From an uncultured Spirochaetota bacterium (GTDB lineage Bacteria; Spirochaetota; Spirochaetia; Treponematales; Rectinemataceae), in the NCBI GenBank assembly GCA_903821875.1, contig CAIJMU010000178.1:1-52042 (forward strand): a DNA stretch of 52,042 bases. Direction: 5' to 3'. Below are positions 51,982 through 52,042 of this stretch, piece by piece. The notes below the pieces were generated by a model that saw only the letters and a list, made by a program, of their open reading frames with translations, was not told where the DNA came from and searched no databases. Positions within the stretch are counted from its first letter, which is position 1, and each line of letters begins with the position of its first letter. The translations under genes and the position numbers were made by a program.

Positions 51982-52042
51982 CCGTGGCGGCCCGAAGGCC
52001 ATGGCGGCCCGAAGGCCGTGGCGGCCCGAAGGCCGTGGCGGC
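51980..52042 (+). repeat. 17-bp GC-rich tandem repeat, cut by the window edge
   Basis: Unit GGCCGTGGCGGCCCGAA starts at 51980, 51997, 52014 and 52031 (last one partial); the second copy has one G-to-A change. Each unit contains GGCC twice. The array continues beyond the window, so its length is unknown. Confidence 0.85.

Noticed and set aside
51980-52042. CRISPR array at the right end
   Set aside because: The 17-bp units are directly adjacent without spacers and too short for CRISPR repeats.

Overview
The window is GC-rich bacterial chromosome with about 41 protein genes (one partial, one degenerate), no rRNA, tRNA, CRISPR array or insertion sequence that I can see. The gene mix (an alternative chemosensory operon, archaeal/eukaryotic-type short ProRS, DUF4105 membrane protein, many sugar-uptake genes with URO-D-type proteins, Gram-negative style lipoproteins and outer-membrane-like proteins) suggests a free-living high-GC spirochaete or close relative. 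This is inference from gene content; no phylogenetic marker was compared.

Layout. 1-1338: end of an unknown gene, an AT-richer unknown ORF, and a decayed stretch holding a MazF/PemK-like toxin remnant. 1339-4789: aspartate-semialdehyde dehydrogenase, cysteine synthase and a DUF4143-type ATPase. 4866-6989: ECF sigma factor, a membrane anti-sigma factor carrying a glycogen-binding (CBM48-like) domain, and a secreted protein. 7032-16493 (minus): a seven-gene chemosensory operon: receptor, CheW, CheW-like protein, CheB, CheR-TPR, CheA-REC and a REC-GAF-adenylate cyclase. 16700-20586 (plus): two more receptors read divergently from it. 20746-22727: MetA behind a structured leader, then a short MgtE-like Mg2+ transporter. 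22860-27525: copper module (HMA-TauE/SafE-cupredoxin fusion, CopA, CopZ). 27616-30253 (minus): secreted family I.5-like lipase and a fatty acid desaturase.

30487-45204 is the most striking region. A minus-strand run of ten genes encodes a GntR-type DNA-binding domain fused to a solute-binding-protein fold, a ribose-type ABC importer (binding protein, double ATPase, permease), three URO-D-superfamily proteins, an aldose-epimerase-like protein, a GH31 enzyme very close to sulfoquinovosidase YihQ, and a GPH-family sugar symporter. A fourth URO-D protein is divergent. Between them lies a perfect 14-bp inverted repeat that contains the -35 of the plus promoter and abuts the predicted start of the minus promoter. 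The GH31 enzyme keeps most of the sulfoquinovose-binding signature but has Gln where YihQ has the sulfonate-binding Arg, so the substrate may be a related, perhaps uncharged, 6-substituted glycoside. The link between such a glycosidase and several URO-D (methyltransferase-fold) proteins is the best candidate for an undescribed catabolic system here.

45288-51942 (plus): a DUF4105 membrane protein, prolyl-tRNA synthetase, a lipoprotein, an outer-membrane-like protein and acetyl-CoA synthetase. The window ends in a perfect palindrome followed by 17-bp GC-rich tandem repeats. A second system of interest is the chemosensory operon: it has no separate CheY, and the obvious output is the operon-encoded receiver-adenylate cyclase, so it probably controls cAMP rather than only flagella.
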